From an uncultured Roseovarius sp. (GTDB taxonomy: Bacteria > Pseudomonadota > Alphaproteobacteria > Rhodobacterales > Rhodobacteraceae): a stretch of DNA of 44,247 nt. Of this stretch, positions 8,445 to 17,688 are shown piece after piece; the stretch's first letter is position 1; each line of letters opens with the position of its first letter. The position numbers were made by a program, and so were the translations under genes. The stretch covers positions 1 to 44,247 of the forward strand of contig NZ_CAMYMD010000031.1 of assembly GCF_947259555.1 (NCBI RefSeq), in the 5' to 3' direction. Under the pieces are notes generated by a model. It was not told the DNA's origin. It saw only the letters and a list, made by a program, of their open reading frames with translations, and ran no database searches.

Positions 8445-9203
8445 ATGAAGGTTCTTGTGCCTGTCAAACGCGTGATCGACTATAACGTAAAAGTCCGCGT
8501 CAAGGCGGACGGAAGCGGTGTCGATCTTGCCAATGTGAAGATGTCGATGAACCCGTTCGACGAGATTGCCGTCGAAGAGGCGATTCGCCTGAAAGAGGCG
8601 GGCAAGGCCGATGAGGTGATCGCCGTCTCCATCGGCGTGAAGCAGGCGCAGGAAACGCTGCGCACAGCATTGGCCATGGGCGCGGATCGCGCGATCCTCG
8701 TGGTCGCTGCAGACGATGTGCATCAGGATATCGAGCCGCTCAGCGTGGCCAAGATACTGGCGAAAATCGTCGAGGAAGAGGCCCCCGGCCTCGTGCTCTG
8801 CGGCAAGCAGGCGATCGACAACGACATGAACGCCACCGGGCAGATGCTCTCGGCGCTTCTAGGCTGGTCCCAGGCGACATTCGCCTCCAAGCTCGAGATT
8901 GAAGGCGACAGTGCTTTGGTCACCCGCGAGGTCGATGGCGGGTTGCAGACGATCAAGGTGGGCATGCCCGCCATCGTGACGGTCGACCTGCGCCTCAACG
9001 AGCCGCGCTATGCCAGCCTTCCCAACATCATGAAGGCCAAGAAAAAGCCGCTCGATGAGAAGACCGCCGCCGACTACGGCGTGGACGTGACACCGCGTCT
9101 GGAAGTCACCGGAACGGCAGAGCCCGAGGCCCGCAAGGCCGGCGAAATCGTGGGCTCTGTCGATGAGCTTGTTGCGAAACTCAAGGAAGCGGGGGCCGTC
9201 TGA
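8445..9203 (+). CDS. etfB: Electron transfer flavoprotein subunit beta
   Basis: The beta subunit (252 residues from the chosen start) of the FAD/AMP-containing ETF, which passes electrons from acyl-CoA and related dehydrogenases to ETF-quinone oxidoreductase. It opens with [18 protein letters not shown] and contains [11 protein letters not shown] and the loop segment [17 protein letters not shown]. Two ATGs are possible, 8439 and 8445; the second gives the usual family N-terminus and sits 9 nt after GGGAG. A small leader hairpin (GAAGAG 8400-8405 / CTCTTC 8415-8420) lies just upstream. The stop overlaps the etfA ATG (TGATG). Confidence 0.95.
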   Translation: MKVLVPVKRVIDYNVKVRVKADGSGVDLANVKMSMNPFDEIAVEEAIRLKEAGKADEVIAVSIGVKQAQETLRTALAMGADRAILVVAADDVHQDIEPLSVAKILAKIVEEEAPGLVLCGKQAIDNDMNATGQMLSALLGWSQATFASKLEIEGDSALVTREVDGGLQTIKVGMPAIVTVDLRLNEPRYASLPNIMKAKKKPLDEKTAADYGVDVTPRLEVTGTAEPEARKAGEIVGSVDELVAKLKEAGAV

Positions 9204-10129
9204 TGTCTGTACTTCTACTTGCCGAAGTCACCGACGGTGATCTCAATCTCGACGCGACCTCCAAAGCCGTCGCAGCATGTTCCAAGCTGGGCGATGTGAC
9301 AGCGCTTTGTGCCGGGGCGTCAGCTGCAGCTGCGGGCGAGGCGGCGGCCAAGATCGCCGGCGTATCCAAAGTGCTGGTGGCCGAGGATGCCTCGCTCGGG
9401 CACCGTCTGGCGGAGCCCACGGCGGCGCTGATCGTCAGCCTGGCTGGAGATTACAGCCACATCGTGGCCCCCGCCACAACAGACGCCAAGAACGTGCTGC
9501 CGCGCGTCGCGGCGCTCTTGGATGTGATGGTGATCTCCGACGCCTCGGGCGTGGTCGATGCCGATACGTTCGAGCGTCCGATCTATGCGGGCAACGCGAT
9601 CCAGACGGTGAAATCGCGTGATGCCAAAAAGGTCATCAGCGTCCGCACCTCGACCTTTGACGCGGCGGGCGAACAGGCGGCGGCCCCGGTCGAGACCATC
9701 TCGGCGGCGGACAATCCCGGCCTGAGCGAATGGGTCGAGGACAAGGTCGCGGCGTCTGATCGCCCCGAGCTGACCTCGGCGGGCGTCGTGGTCTCGGGCG
9801 GTCGCGGTGTCGGCAGCCAAGACGATTTCGCGCTGATCGAGAAACTGGCGGACAAGCTGGGTGCCGCCGTGGGCGCCAGCCGGGCTGCCGTCGATTCGGG
9901 CTATGCGCCAAACGACTGGCAGGTCGGTCAGACCGGCAAGGTCGTGGCCCCCGATCTCTATGTCGCCATCGGCATTTCGGGCGCGATCCAGCACCTTGCG
10001 GGGATGAAAGACAGCAAGATCATCGTCGCGATCAACAAGGACGAAGAAGCACCGATTTTCCAGGTTGCAGATTATGGCCTCGTCGCCGATCTTTTCCAGG
10101 CGCTGCCGGAACTGACCGAAAAGCTCTAA
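9203..10129 (+). CDS. etfA: Electron transfer flavoprotein subunit alpha
   Basis: The 308-residue alpha subunit of ETF, translationally coupled to etfB. The C-terminal FAD domain carries the family signature around [16 protein letters not shown] and [18 protein letters not shown], and VVSGGRGVG opens the domain near residue 195. It acts in the cytoplasm with EtfB as the common electron acceptor for fatty-acid, amino-acid and methylated-amine dehydrogenases, so it could also serve the flavoproteins encoded at 23.5-27.6 kb. A strong terminator follows. Confidence 0.95.
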   Translation: MSVLLLAEVTDGDLNLDATSKAVAACSKLGDVTALCAGASAAAAGEAAAKIAGVSKVLVAEDASLGHRLAEPTAALIVSLAGDYSHIVAPATTDAKNVLPRVAALLDVMVISDASGVVDADTFERPIYAGNAIQTVKSRDAKKVISVRTSTFDAAGEQAAAPVETISAADNPGLSEWVEDKVAASDRPELTSAGVVVSGGRGVGSQDDFALIEKLADKLGAAVGASRAAVDSGYAPNDWQVGQTGKVVAPDLYVAIGISGAIQHLAGMKDSKIIVAINKDEEAPIFQVADYGLVADLFQALPELTEKL

Positions 10130-10152
10130 TCCGGTCAGGTCATTTACACCAG

Positions 10153-10184
10153 AAACCCGCGCCTCGGAACGGCGCGGGTTTTTT
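10153..10184 (+). terminator. Intrinsic terminator of etfBA
   Basis: AAACCCGCGCC (10153-10163) and GGCGCGGGTTT (10171-10181) form a perfect 11-bp stem with a 7-nt loop, ending in a run of six T. The last T is the first base of the complement of the convergent DUF6473 gene's stop codon, so the two genes share this transcript end. Confidence 0.9.
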
Positions 10185-11017
10185 CATGCGCGGGTCATCG
10201 CATGCAGGGCGGGCAGCAGCGCCTGCGCCGCCTCGGCATGGGCGAGCGGGCCGGGCAGGTCAGCCGCGGCACTTTCCTCCATCGGCGAAAAACGCATACC
10301 GCGCGTACCCTGTTCGCGAGCGGTGTCACTGATCACCACCTCTGTCAAATGGGTCGCGTGCGGGCCAACGACGCGCATCATCGCACGGCTCACAAAGGCG
10401 GGATCGTCGCGCAACTCGGTCGAGACAGGATCGCGGCCCGGGGCGTGATTGGCGAGCCAAAACAAAACGGTGGGCCGGTCAATGAAGGTCAGCACGCGCT
10501 GCATCCGTTCGATCCAGACATCCTGTACCGCTTGGCGCAGCAACAAAAAACGCTCCGGCGAAAGGGAGGCGAGCCGACCGATCATGTGGCGCGTGAAGTG
10601 AAACTCGGTAAAGTCCACCTCTGGATAAAGACGGCGCAGCGTCGCGCTGGCGCTAAGAAAGCGGTCGTTGCGGCGGGGGTGCACGTTGTAATAGGGGTTC
10701 GAGAGGTTTATCGCAGAGGGAACCTGAAGCACAACGGCACGGGCTCCGCGCGCGAGACCCAGAAGCCCCTTGTCGCGCAACAAGACGTCCGGCCCGGAAT
10801 TCGGCAGACCGAGATTGACACAAGGCAGCCCAAGCTCGGCCTCTAGCCGCGCCGGCCAGGGGCGATCGAGAAATTTGCCATACGTTTCCGTGCCCCCCAG
10901 ACAAGCGACATATTCACCAGAAGTATCGCGTGCAGGCCCTCGAAAGACCAGCTTTGATGTGCCATACCGCACAGGCTTATAGTCAAGGGGCGTACGCCCC
11001 AAGCGTTCGAAGACCAT
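10184..11017 (-). CDS. DUF6473 family protein
   Basis: A 277-residue cytoplasmic protein with no signal or membrane segment. Its N-terminus ([18 protein letters not shown], then [11 protein letters not shown]) matches my recollection of the DUF6473 family, widespread in Rhodobacteraceae and uncharacterised. Segments such as [12 protein letters not shown] and [16 protein letters not shown] suggest an alpha/beta domain, possibly SGNH-hydrolase or sulfotransferase-like, but no catalytic set is proven. GGGGG lies 7 nt before the ATG. It is convergent with etfA, and its stop codon abuts the etfA terminator. Confidence 0.75.
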   Translation of the reverse strand: MVFERLGRTPLDYKPVRYGTSKLVFRGPARDTSGEYVACLGGTETYGKFLDRPWPARLEAELGLPCVNLGLPNSGPDVLLRDKGLLGLARGARAVVLQVPSAINLSNPYYNVHPRRNDRFLSASATLRRLYPEVDFTEFHFTRHMIGRLASLSPERFLLLRQAVQDVWIERMQRVLTFIDRPTVLFWLANHAPGRDPVSTELRDDPAFVSRAMMRVVGPHATHLTEVVISDTAREQGTRGMRFSPMEESAAADLPGPLAHAEAAQALLPALHAMTRA

Positions 11018-11179
11018 TGGTCCACCCCCTATTTTAAATCACCCGGTCACAGGATGTTCCGATTCCTGTTTCCATTCTCTTAAACGGCCAATTTGCAGAT
11101 AAGTTTAGATGTGCACGGCCCTTGCAGCCCGGCCCTGCCGGGGCCTATGCTGGTGCAGCAAAATCACGAGGATCGGGCG

Positions 11180-12055
11180 ATGGATATCAGGACAATCGGC
11201 GTTGTCGGCGCGGGGCAGATGGGCAACGGGATCGCGCATGTCATGGCACTCGCGGGCTACGAGGTGGCGCTGAACGATATCAGCGGCGAGGCGCTCGACA
11301 AGGCAATGGCGACGATCCGTAAAAACCTGGACCGGCAGGTGAGCCGGGAAAAGATCACCCAGGACGCGCTCGAGGCGGCGCTTGCGCGCATCACCACGAC
11401 GCAAACCCTGACCGATCTGGGCCAGAGCGACCTGATCATCGAGGCCGCCACCGAGCGCGAGGCGGTGAAACAGGCGATCTTCGACGAGCTTCTGCCGCAT
11501 CTTACGCCGGACACGATCCTGACATCCAACACCTCGTCAATTTCGATCACGCGCCTCGCAAGCCGCACCGACCGGCCCGAGAAATTCATGGGGTTTCACT
11601 TCATGAACCCGGTGCCGGTGATGCAGCTGGTCGAGCTTATCCGCGGCATCGCCACCGACAAGGAAACGTTTGATGCGTGCCGCGCCGTGGTGGACAACCT
11701 GGGCAAGACGGCGGCCAGCGCCGAGGATTTTCCGGCCTTCATCGTCAACCGCATCCTGATGCCGATGATCAACGAGGCGGTCTATACGCTCTATGAGGGG
11801 GTGGGCAACGTGCAATCCATCGACCAGTCACTGAAACTCGGGGCCAACCACCCGATGGGGCCGCTGGAACTGGCGGATTTCATCGGGCTCGACACCTGCC
11901 TTGCGATCATGAACGTGCTGCATGACGGGCTGGCGGATACCAAGTACCGGCCCTGCCCGCTGCTTACGAAGTATGTCGAGGCTGGCTGGCTGGGGCGCAA
12001 GGCCGGGCGCGGCTTTTATGACTACCGGGGCGACAGTCCGGTGCCCACGCGCTGA
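11180..12055 (+). CDS. 3-hydroxybutyryl-CoA dehydrogenase
   Basis: A 291-residue soluble NAD(P)-dependent dehydrogenase that interconverts 3-hydroxyacyl-CoA and acetoacetyl-type CoA esters in beta-oxidation and butanoate metabolism. Rossmann motif GAGQMGNGIAHV near residue 10; SNTSSISIT and GFHFMNPVPVMQLVEL carry the catalytic serine and histidine region; C-terminal dimerisation part with ANHPMGPLELADFIGLDT. Length matches stand-alone Hbd/PaaH enzymes, not the fused FadB. The start at 11180 (MDIRTIGVVG) is chosen over an upstream ATG at 11093. It sits close to etfBA, its natural partner system. Confidence 0.93.
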   Translation: MDIRTIGVVGAGQMGNGIAHVMALAGYEVALNDISGEALDKAMATIRKNLDRQVSREKITQDALEAALARITTTQTLTDLGQSDLIIEAATEREAVKQAIFDELLPHLTPDTILTSNTSSISITRLASRTDRPEKFMGFHFMNPVPVMQLVELIRGIATDKETFDACRAVVDNLGKTAASAEDFPAFIVNRILMPMINEAVYTLYEGVGNVQSIDQSLKLGANHPMGPLELADFIGLDTCLAIMNVLHDGLADTKYRPCPLLTKYVEAGWLGRKAGRGFYDYRGDSPVPTR

Positions 12056-12068
12056 GGCGGACGGCGCG

Positions 12069-12956
12069 TCAGTCGCCCGGGTCTCCCAAGGAAAGGGTAT
12101 GGGCCCGCAACCACTCCATAAATCCGCGCGGGTCCTTATCGAGCATCGCCATCCGCTCTTTACTGATCGGCGCGCCAACAATCGGTTTTTGCGGACGGTT
12201 GCAACTGTACACGACCTCATGCAGCAAAAGCCCCTGCCGCAGGGTGGCCGAGATGCGATTGGCCATCTGATACCAGCGTGAATTAGCGCCTGGAAAAAAG
12301 ATCGGCACCACCGTTGCCCCCGAACGTCGGATCATTTGCGCCGTGAAAACATTCCATTCCCGCTCGACGGCGGGACCGAATAGCGTGTCCGATGAGGCCA
12401 CCACACCTGATGGAAAGACACTGATCACCCCGCCTTCCTTGAGATGCGCCATTGCCTTGGCACGCATCTCGACTGATTTGCGCTGCGCGTCCGGCTCATG
12501 CGGAAACGGCACCGAGATCATGTAGGAGGCCGCAACCTCATCGATCCCGGTCAACAATGCGCGCGTCAGGATCTTGTAGTCACTGCGCCGGCGTCCGATC
12601 AGATCCGCGAGGATCATCCCATCGACCAGACCATGCGGATGGTTCGCGACAACGACAACCGGCCCTTCGAGAGGAATATTCGCAACCTCGTCGTCGGGTG
12701 TTTGCAGCGGAATGCCCATGGTATCGAGCGCGGCCCGCCAGAATGGCTGCCCCGTGGGCGCACCCCGCTTCTCGAACTTGCGGATCATGCGCACAATGGT
12801 GATCTTGCCTGTCACCCATTCCAGCGTGCGGATGATGAATGAGGTCAACCGACTGTCGAAACTGTTGGCATAGGTCAGGCTGCGGCGGTCATACTTGGTG
12901 AATAGGACCGTCTCGCCGGCCTCATTGCCGGACTCTGGCTGCGCCTTGGTGTTCAA
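12069..12956 (-). CDS. Lysophospholipid acyltransferase family protein
   Basis: A 295-residue membrane-associated acyltransferase of the PlsC/LPLAT superfamily. The catalytic HX4D box is visible as NHPHGLVD near residue 111, and the later substrate-site motif as VFPSGVV near residue 180. Members esterify lysophospholipids or related amino lipids; PlsC itself is smaller, and this length with the NHPHG variant fits a distinct subgroup, so acceptor and donor are uncertain. The start appears to be TTG at 12956 because no ATG occurs in the first 56 codons and that segment looks conserved. It converges with the 3-hydroxybutyryl-CoA dehydrogenase gene and lies downstream of the HPr gene. Confidence 0.82.
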   Translation of the reverse strand: MNTKAQPESGNEAGETVLFTKYDRRSLTYANSFDSRLTSFIIRTLEWVTGKITIVRMIRKFEKRGAPTGQPFWRAALDTMGIPLQTPDDEVANIPLEGPVVVVANHPHGLVDGMILADLIGRRRSDYKILTRALLTGIDEVAASYMISVPFPHEPDAQRKSVEMRAKAMAHLKEGGVISVFPSGVVASSDTLFGPAVEREWNVFTAQMIRRSGATVVPIFFPGANSRWYQMANRISATLRQGLLLHEVVYSCNRPQKPIVGAPISKERMAMLDKDPRGFMEWLRAHTLSLGDPGD

Positions 12957-13000
12957 TGCTTCGTCCCTGTCCCGCTCATCACCGCTGCAAGACCCCGCGC

Positions 13001-13285
13001 TTACATGTCTTCGCCAAATCGATCGGCCACAAGCGCCGCAACAGCCTCGGCCATTGGCGCGGCATCTGGTCCGGCAATTTCGATGTCAATAGTGCTTCCT
13101 TTGGCTGCTGCCAACATCAAAAGGCCCATAATACTGTCACCGGAGGCCGATTGACCGTCACAGGAAATCTCGGCGCGCGCGTCAAATCCCTCGACAACCT
13201 CTACGAGCTTGGCCGCGGCGCGGGCATGCAGCCCCTTTTCGTTGACGATCTCCATTTGGCGCGTCACTTTGTCCATAGTCACCAT
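13001..13285 (-). CDS. ptsH: HPr phosphocarrier protein
   Basis: A 94-residue HPr. The phosphorylatable histidine is in GLHARAAAKL (His20) and the regulatory serine in SGDSIMGLLMLAA (Ser51); their 31-residue spacing equals the His15/Ser46 spacing of classical HPr. The serine is the target of HprK, encoded in the same operon. In alphaproteobacteria this HPr works with PtsP, EIIA proteins and HprK in a regulatory phosphorelay rather than sugar uptake. ATG at 13285 or 13276 are both possible. It starts 6 nt after the EIIA stop and is the last member of the operon. Confidence 0.93.
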   Translation of the reverse strand: MVTMDKVTRQMEIVNEKGLHARAAAKLVEVVEGFDARAEISCDGQSASGDSIMGLLMLAAAKGSTIDIEIAGPDAAPMAEAVAALVADRFGEDM

Positions 13286-13291
13286 GCCCTC

Positions 13292-13684
13292 TCAGTCTTC
13301 TGATACATTATGGCTGTCGATGTATTTGCGCCCCGCGTCGAGTGCACCGCGCACAGCATCAGCAACCGGCATGTGACGGCTCTTGGCCAGCTTGATCAAC
13401 ATCGGCAGATTGGCACCGTACAGGATACGGCGATTACTCGGGCGACAGGCACGCAAAGACAGGTTCGAGGGCGAGCCGCCAAAGATATCGGTCACCAAAA
13501 CCACACCATCGCCTGAGTCCACCGCATCGGCTGCGGCGCAAATCTCGGACTGTTTGTGCGCGCGGTCGTGATCGTTCTCGATAGAGATCGCAAGAATACC
13601 GGTTTGTTCGCCAACCACATGTTCGACGGCCTTGAGATACTCAGAGGCCAGCCTGCCGTGTGCCACGATCACAATTCCGATCAA
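13292..13684 (-). CDS. PTS EIIA component, mannose family
   Basis: An EIIA(Man)-type domain of about 130 residues with the phosphorylatable histidine in IVAHGRLA (His9 from the chosen start) and a VTDIFGGSPSNLS segment typical of the family. No EIIB/C/D genes are nearby, so it is a regulatory EIIA that takes phosphate from HPr. Start choice: TTG at 13684 gives the standard beginning MIGIVIVAHG and has GAGG/GGA at suitable distance; ATG at 13705 lies inside the end of rapZ, has no clear ribosome site and would add seven residues. The operon context fits phosphorelay-based control of carbon metabolism. Confidence 0.88.
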   Translation of the reverse strand: MIGIVIVAHGRLASEYLKAVEHVVGEQTGILAISIENDHDRAHKQSEICAAADAVDSGDGVVLVTDIFGGSPSNLSLRACRPSNRRILYGANLPMLIKLAKSRHMPVADAVRGALDAGRKYIDSHNVSED

Positions 13685-13697
13685 GACCGTTCCATCC

Positions 13698-14627
13698 TCA
13701 GACATCGGAGGCGTGGCGCAGGCCATCCGCACCACCGTGTCTCTCCAGTTCCCGATGTCTTATTGACACCTGCCAGCCGTCTTTCGCAAGAGTGGCAGCC
13801 AAAGTTTCTGTCATCGCAACACTGCGATGCTGACCGCCGGTACACCCAAAGCCAATGGCCAGATATGACTTGCCTTCGGTTTCATAGGCAGGCAGCAGCA
13901 ACGCGATCAACTCTGTTACACGTCTGGAAAAATCCGCAAAGCGGGGGTCTCCTTCGATATAGGCCACGACTTCGGGCCGACGCCCGTCCAGACCGCGCAA
14001 CCCGGCCTCCCAATAGGGATTACGCAGAAACCGACAGTCAAAGATCATGTCAAGACCACGGGGCAGCCCGCGCTTGTACGAAAAAGAGTGCACGGTGACC
14101 GCAAGGCCCGAGCCATCTCGGGGCGCGTACCACCGCTCCAATTCAGCCCGAAGATCATGCGGTGACATATCGGATGTGTCGATCAGCATATCTGCCCTGG
14201 CTCTGACGGGCCCAAGCAGATCGAATTCCCGGGCGATCCCGACCTCCGCACTTTCCGCAGGTGCAAGCGGGTGGCGCCGCCGCGTCTCCGAAAACCGTTG
14301 CAGCAGAACGCCGGACCGGCAGTCCAGATACAGCACCTGAAGCGCAAGCCGCGCACGCGCGCTGTGTTGGTCGATCAATTCTATCAAGGCATTGGTCGAA
14401 AAATCGCGGTTGCGTACATCGAGGCCCAGCGCCAGCGGCTTTTCAGGGCTTGGCCCGTCAAGCAGGCGCGGCAACAACGACAGCGGCATGTTGTCGATTG
14501 CCTCGTATCCAAGATCCTCAAGCGCGCGTATGGCCGTGCTGCGTCCCGCACCAGAAGGACCGGTCACCAGCACCAGCCTTTTGTCCGACCTCTCCGACGC
14601 AAAGGCCTCAACCGCTTCGGCGGACAT
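13698..14627 (-). CDS. rapZ: RNase adapter RapZ / nucleotide-binding protein
   Basis: A 309-residue protein of the RapZ/YvcJ family. A P-loop [11 protein letters not shown] lies near residue 24 and the C-terminal signature [14 protein letters not shown] is intact. In E. coli RapZ guides RNase E to the small RNA GlmZ and senses glucosamine-6-phosphate; in alphaproteobacteria the role is less clear. The P-loop has Arg where Lys is usual (GAGRST rather than GAGKST), worth noting for nucleotide binding. ATG at 14627, with GAGGGAG 7 nt upstream, is preferred over GTG at 14630. It lies between hprK and the EIIA gene. Confidence 0.92.
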   Translation of the reverse strand: MSAEAVEAFASERSDKRLVLVTGPSGAGRSTAIRALEDLGYEAIDNMPLSLLPRLLDGPSPEKPLALGLDVRNRDFSTNALIELIDQHSARARLALQVLYLDCRSGVLLQRFSETRRRHPLAPAESAEVGIAREFDLLGPVRARADMLIDTSDMSPHDLRAELERWYAPRDGSGLAVTVHSFSYKRGLPRGLDMIFDCRFLRNPYWEAGLRGLDGRRPEVVAYIEGDPRFADFSRRVTELIALLLPAYETEGKSYLAIGFGCTGGQHRSVAMTETLAATLAKDGWQVSIRHRELERHGGADGLRHASDV

Positions 14628-14639
14628 CACGTGGCTCCC

Positions 14640-15077
14640 TCACGACAACATTCCGTGTTTTAGATATAGTAGAATCGTCGCGGGAAAATGCATATGTGCG
14701 CATTTTTTGACCACCGGTACATCCAGACCCAGAATGTCGACCCGCTCTCGCATCGGCAATCGCTCGTCACTTTCGGCATCCATGTCAACAACCAGTGACA
14801 CGGGCTGAGGGCCCATCGGTGGCAACCGAAGAATACCTACGCCGCGCGCCTCGATCTGACCCCGGATCGTTTGCGGCGCCGCCGCGAGCACCTGCGCGCC
14901 GACCCGGCGGACCAGCGTACGATCATCCGCCACGAGGCCGGCGCCCAGTGCCAGCAATTGCAGCGCCAGTCCGGATTTGCCACGCCCTGCCGCCCCCGTG
15001 ACAAGCACGGCACGGCCGCAATACGCCACACAGGACGCATGAAGAATGTCTGACTGCGGATTTTGTTCCCCGGCCAC
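14640..15077 (-). CDS. hprK: HPr kinase/phosphorylase, short alphaproteobacterial form
   Basis: About 145 residues corresponding to the C-terminal catalytic domain only of HprK, as usual in alphaproteobacteria. Walker A GAAGRGKSGLAL and the K3-loop-like signature IEARGVGILRL are visible. It phosphorylates or dephosphorylates the regulatory serine of HPr (Ser51 of ptsH here). The start is uncertain: no ATG fits. GTG at 15077, 4 nt after the chvG stop, is my choice; the frame is also open upstream across the end of chvG to an ATG at 15140. It ends 12 nt before rapZ. Confidence 0.88.
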   Translation of the reverse strand: MAGEQNPQSDILHASCVAYCGRAVLVTGAAGRGKSGLALQLLALGAGLVADDRTLVRRVGAQVLAAAPQTIRGQIEARGVGILRLPPMGPQPVSLVVDMDAESDERLPMRERVDILGLDVPVVKKCAHMHFPATILLYLKHGMLS

Positions 15078-15081
15078 CCGC

Positions 15082-16794
15082 TCAGACCGGCAGGCCCACG
15101 ACAAACCGGGCACCAAGGGGGTCGGACGTGAGGTCGGCATGGGTTGGTCGGATGTTTTCGGCCCAGATCACACCACCATGCGCCTCGACGATCTGCTTCG
15201 AAATCGCCAGACCCAGACCGGAATTATTGCCGAAATCACCCTCGGGCCTCTCGGAATAGAAGCGCTGAAACACTTTCTCCAGCGCCTCGTTGGGAATGCC
15301 CGGTCCGGTATCCTCGACCACCACCAGCACCCGGTTGGCGCGCCTGCGCGCCCAGACCCGGATTGCATCCCCTTCTTCGCAAAAGCTGATCGCGTTGGTG
15401 ATAAGGTTGACAAAGACCTGCGCCAATCGCCCTTCGAGCCCGGTGATCACGATCGGCTGCGGCGGAAAGTCTGTTATGAATTCAATACTTTTCTTGTCAG
15501 CCTCTTCACCAAGATACTCTCCCAGATTGGTAAGCATCTTGACCAGATCGAACGACTCTTGCTCTTCCTTCACAAGCTCGCTGTCCAGCCGCGACGCGTT
15601 TGAAATGTCGCTGACCAGACGATCGAGCCGGCGCACGTCATGCTCGATCACCTGTAGCAGCCGCTCACGCTGATCTTCGCGCTTGGCGATGCGCATGGTA
15701 CCCACCGCAGAGCGCAGGCTCGCCAGCGGATTCTTTATCTCATGCGCCACATCCGCGGCGAATTGCTCGTTGCTGTCGATCCGGTGATAAAGCGCGGCCA
15801 CCATTCCACGCAGCGCCCCGCTCAGGCGGCCGATCTCGTCCGGGCGGGCCGTCAGATCGGGTATACGGATGCGGCCCTTGGCCCCAGAGCCACGATTTCG
15901 CTCGCGCCCGATTTCGGCCGCCGCCGCAAGGTCGGCCAGCGGGTTCGATATGGTCGATGCGAGGATGAGACTAAGCCCGACAGAGACAAGCGTGGCAATC
16001 AGGAACATCTGCAACACGCGCTCCCGTTCTACGCGGGCCAGCCTGTCGATCTCGCCGGTCGCATTGGCAAGCGCCACCACCGCAACCGGTGTCTCGCCTT
16101 GCATCACCGGAGCGGCCACCGTGAGCACCGTGCCACGGGCGGTTTCGGCCGCAAGCATCTGCACGCCGCCGCCCACCGCGACGTCGACCATGTCCCGGGC
16201 CATGTCTTCGACGCTGCGATTGCGCGCAGCACTGTCCGACCCGGAAAACGGGGCCGATATCGCGTTCCAGACCCGAGCGAGAAAGTCGGTCATCGGCGTC
16301 GCTGGCAGCTCTTCTGCAGTGTCGAGCCTAGTCGCTTCACCGACCTTGTGACCGACGAGCATGCCTGTGCGGTCAAAGAGATAAAGTTCGGTCCCGGCCT
16401 GAATATCGAGCCGCCCCAGCGTCTCCTCCACGTCGACGCCGTCACCGGTCACAAGGCTGACAGGCGCGTCGGCAGGCAACCGTGCCTCAACCACATCGGC
16501 GATCAGGGCGGTCTGCCCCATCAGGCTGTTGGACCGCTGGAGCGCCAGATTGTCGAGCGAAGAGTTGAGGTAGAGAATACCCACCACCAACACGTTGAGT
16601 GCGATGAGATTGAAGGTGATGATCTTGCGCGTAAGCGACGAGTCGCGAAAGCTGAACCAGCCGCGCTGCGCACGGCGTGCGTTCAACTCGCCCTCGTCCA
16701 TACGGTCGGGGGCGACGAAATCATCCCCAAGGACAAGATCGTTATCCTTACGCGGCGGCAAATCCCGCACCCCTATCCCTTCGGCAAGTGCCAT
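15082..16794 (-). CDS. chvG: ChvG-type sensor histidine kinase
   Basis: A 570-residue membrane histidine kinase. TM1 is about residues 58-77 and TM2 262-283, flanking a periplasmic sensor domain of about 180 residues; a HAMP segment follows, then the phospho-acceptor in FAADVAHEIKNPLASL (His351), and the ATPase boxes with DTGPGIP and GLGLAIS. It pairs with ChvI; in Agrobacterium and Sinorhizobium the ChvGI/ExoS system senses envelope or acid stress and the periplasmic inhibitor ExoR. Its ATG overlaps the chvI stop (TAATG read on the minus strand). Position next to hprK and pckA matches the family arrangement. Confidence 0.93.
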   Translation of the reverse strand: MALAEGIGVRDLPPRKDNDLVLGDDFVAPDRMDEGELNARRAQRGWFSFRDSSLTRKIITFNLIALNVLVVGILYLNSSLDNLALQRSNSLMGQTALIADVVEARLPADAPVSLVTGDGVDVEETLGRLDIQAGTELYLFDRTGMLVGHKVGEATRLDTAEELPATPMTDFLARVWNAISAPFSGSDSAARNRSVEDMARDMVDVAVGGGVQMLAAETARGTVLTVAAPVMQGETPVAVVALANATGEIDRLARVERERVLQMFLIATLVSVGLSLILASTISNPLADLAAAAEIGRERNRGSGAKGRIRIPDLTARPDEIGRLSGALRGMVAALYHRIDSNEQFAADVAHEIKNPLASLRSAVGTMRIAKREDQRERLLQVIEHDVRRLDRLVSDISNASRLDSELVKEEQESFDLVKMLTNLGEYLGEEADKKSIEFITDFPPQPIVITGLEGRLAQVFVNLITNAISFCEEGDAIRVWARRRANRVLVVVEDTGPGIPNEALEKVFQRFYSERPEGDFGNNSGLGLAISKQIVEAHGGVIWAENIRPTHADLTSDPLGARFVVGLPV

Positions 16795-17495
16795 TATTCT
16801 TCGTTGTACCGGTATCCGATACCATAGAGTGTCTCGATCGCCGAGAATTCCGGATCGACCATTCGCAATTTTTTGCGAAGACGCTTGATGTGGCTGTCGA
16901 TCGTCCGATCGTCCACATAGACTTGGTCATCATAGGCGACATCCATCAACTGATCTCGGCTTTTGACAAAGCCGGGCCGCTTTGCAAGCGCCTGAAGCAG
17001 CAGGAATTCGGTCACGGTCAGCGACACGTCCTGCCCTTTCCAACTGACCGAATGACGCAGCGGATCCATCAACAGGTTACCACGCTCGATCACCTTGGTC
17101 TCTTCGGTATCAGCGACGATATGCCCGTCAGCCGCGTCCTGGCGCCGCAAGAGTGCACGAATCCGCTCGACCAGCAAACGCTGTGAAAATGGCTTCTTCA
17201 CATAGTCGTCCGCCCCCATGCGGAGCCCGAGGACCTCGTCGATCTCATCATCCTTGGACGTCAGGAAGATCACGGGCATCTGCGACTTCTGCCGCAGCCG
17301 TTGCAGCAGATCCATCCCGTCCATCCGCGGCATCTTGATGTCGAGCACGGCCATGTCAGGCAATTTTTTGCTGAACGCGTCAAACGCCTGCTGCCCGTCG
17401 TTATAGGTCTCCACTTCGAAGCCTTCAGCCTCGAGCGTCATTGATACGGATGTCAGAATATTCCTGTCATCGTCCACAAGGGCGATTTTGGACAT
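16794..17495 (-). CDS. chvI: ChvI-type response regulator
   Basis: A 233-residue OmpR-class regulator. The receiver domain has the acidic pocket DDD near residues 8-10, phospho-acceptor Asp52 in [11 protein letters not shown] and the conserved Lys in KKPF; the winged-helix DNA-binding domain ends with [18 protein letters not shown] and YGIGYRY. The start at 17495 has AAGGA 8 nt upstream; the longer frame to 17597 would add an unsupported leader. First gene of the minus-strand operon that continues through chvG, hprK, rapZ, EIIA and HPr, and divergent from pckA. Confidence 0.94.
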   Translation of the reverse strand: MSKIALVDDDRNILTSVSMTLEAEGFEVETYNDGQQAFDAFSKKLPDMAVLDIKMPRMDGMDLLQRLRQKSQMPVIFLTSKDDEIDEVLGLRMGADDYVKKPFSQRLLVERIRALLRRQDAADGHIVADTEETKVIERGNLLMDPLRHSVSWKGQDVSLTVTEFLLLQALAKRPGFVKSRDQLMDVAYDDQVYVDDRTIDSHIKRLRKKLRMVDPEFSAIETLYGIGYRYNEE

Positions 17496-17540
17496 TGCAA
17501 TTTTCCTTATACTGCTCGGATTACCTGTATTTTTTTCCTT

Positions 17541-17570
17541 ATTATGCTCTGATTTCACCCGCACGATCAA
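17541..17570 (-). promoter_or_regulatory. Candidate sigma-70 promoter for chvI
   Basis: On the minus strand, TTGATC (17570-17565) and CATAAT (17546-17541) are separated by 18 bp, about 46 bp before the chvI start. Good hexamers but no experimental support. Confidence 0.4.
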
Positions 17571-17688
17571 TTCAAATCTTCGAATCACCCGGTTCACGCC
17601 TGACGATTGACGCAGAAATTTCTTGAGAATGACTAAATTGACCCACTTTTCCCGGACTCGGCGAGAGGGCTTTTCTCTAACATCCGAC

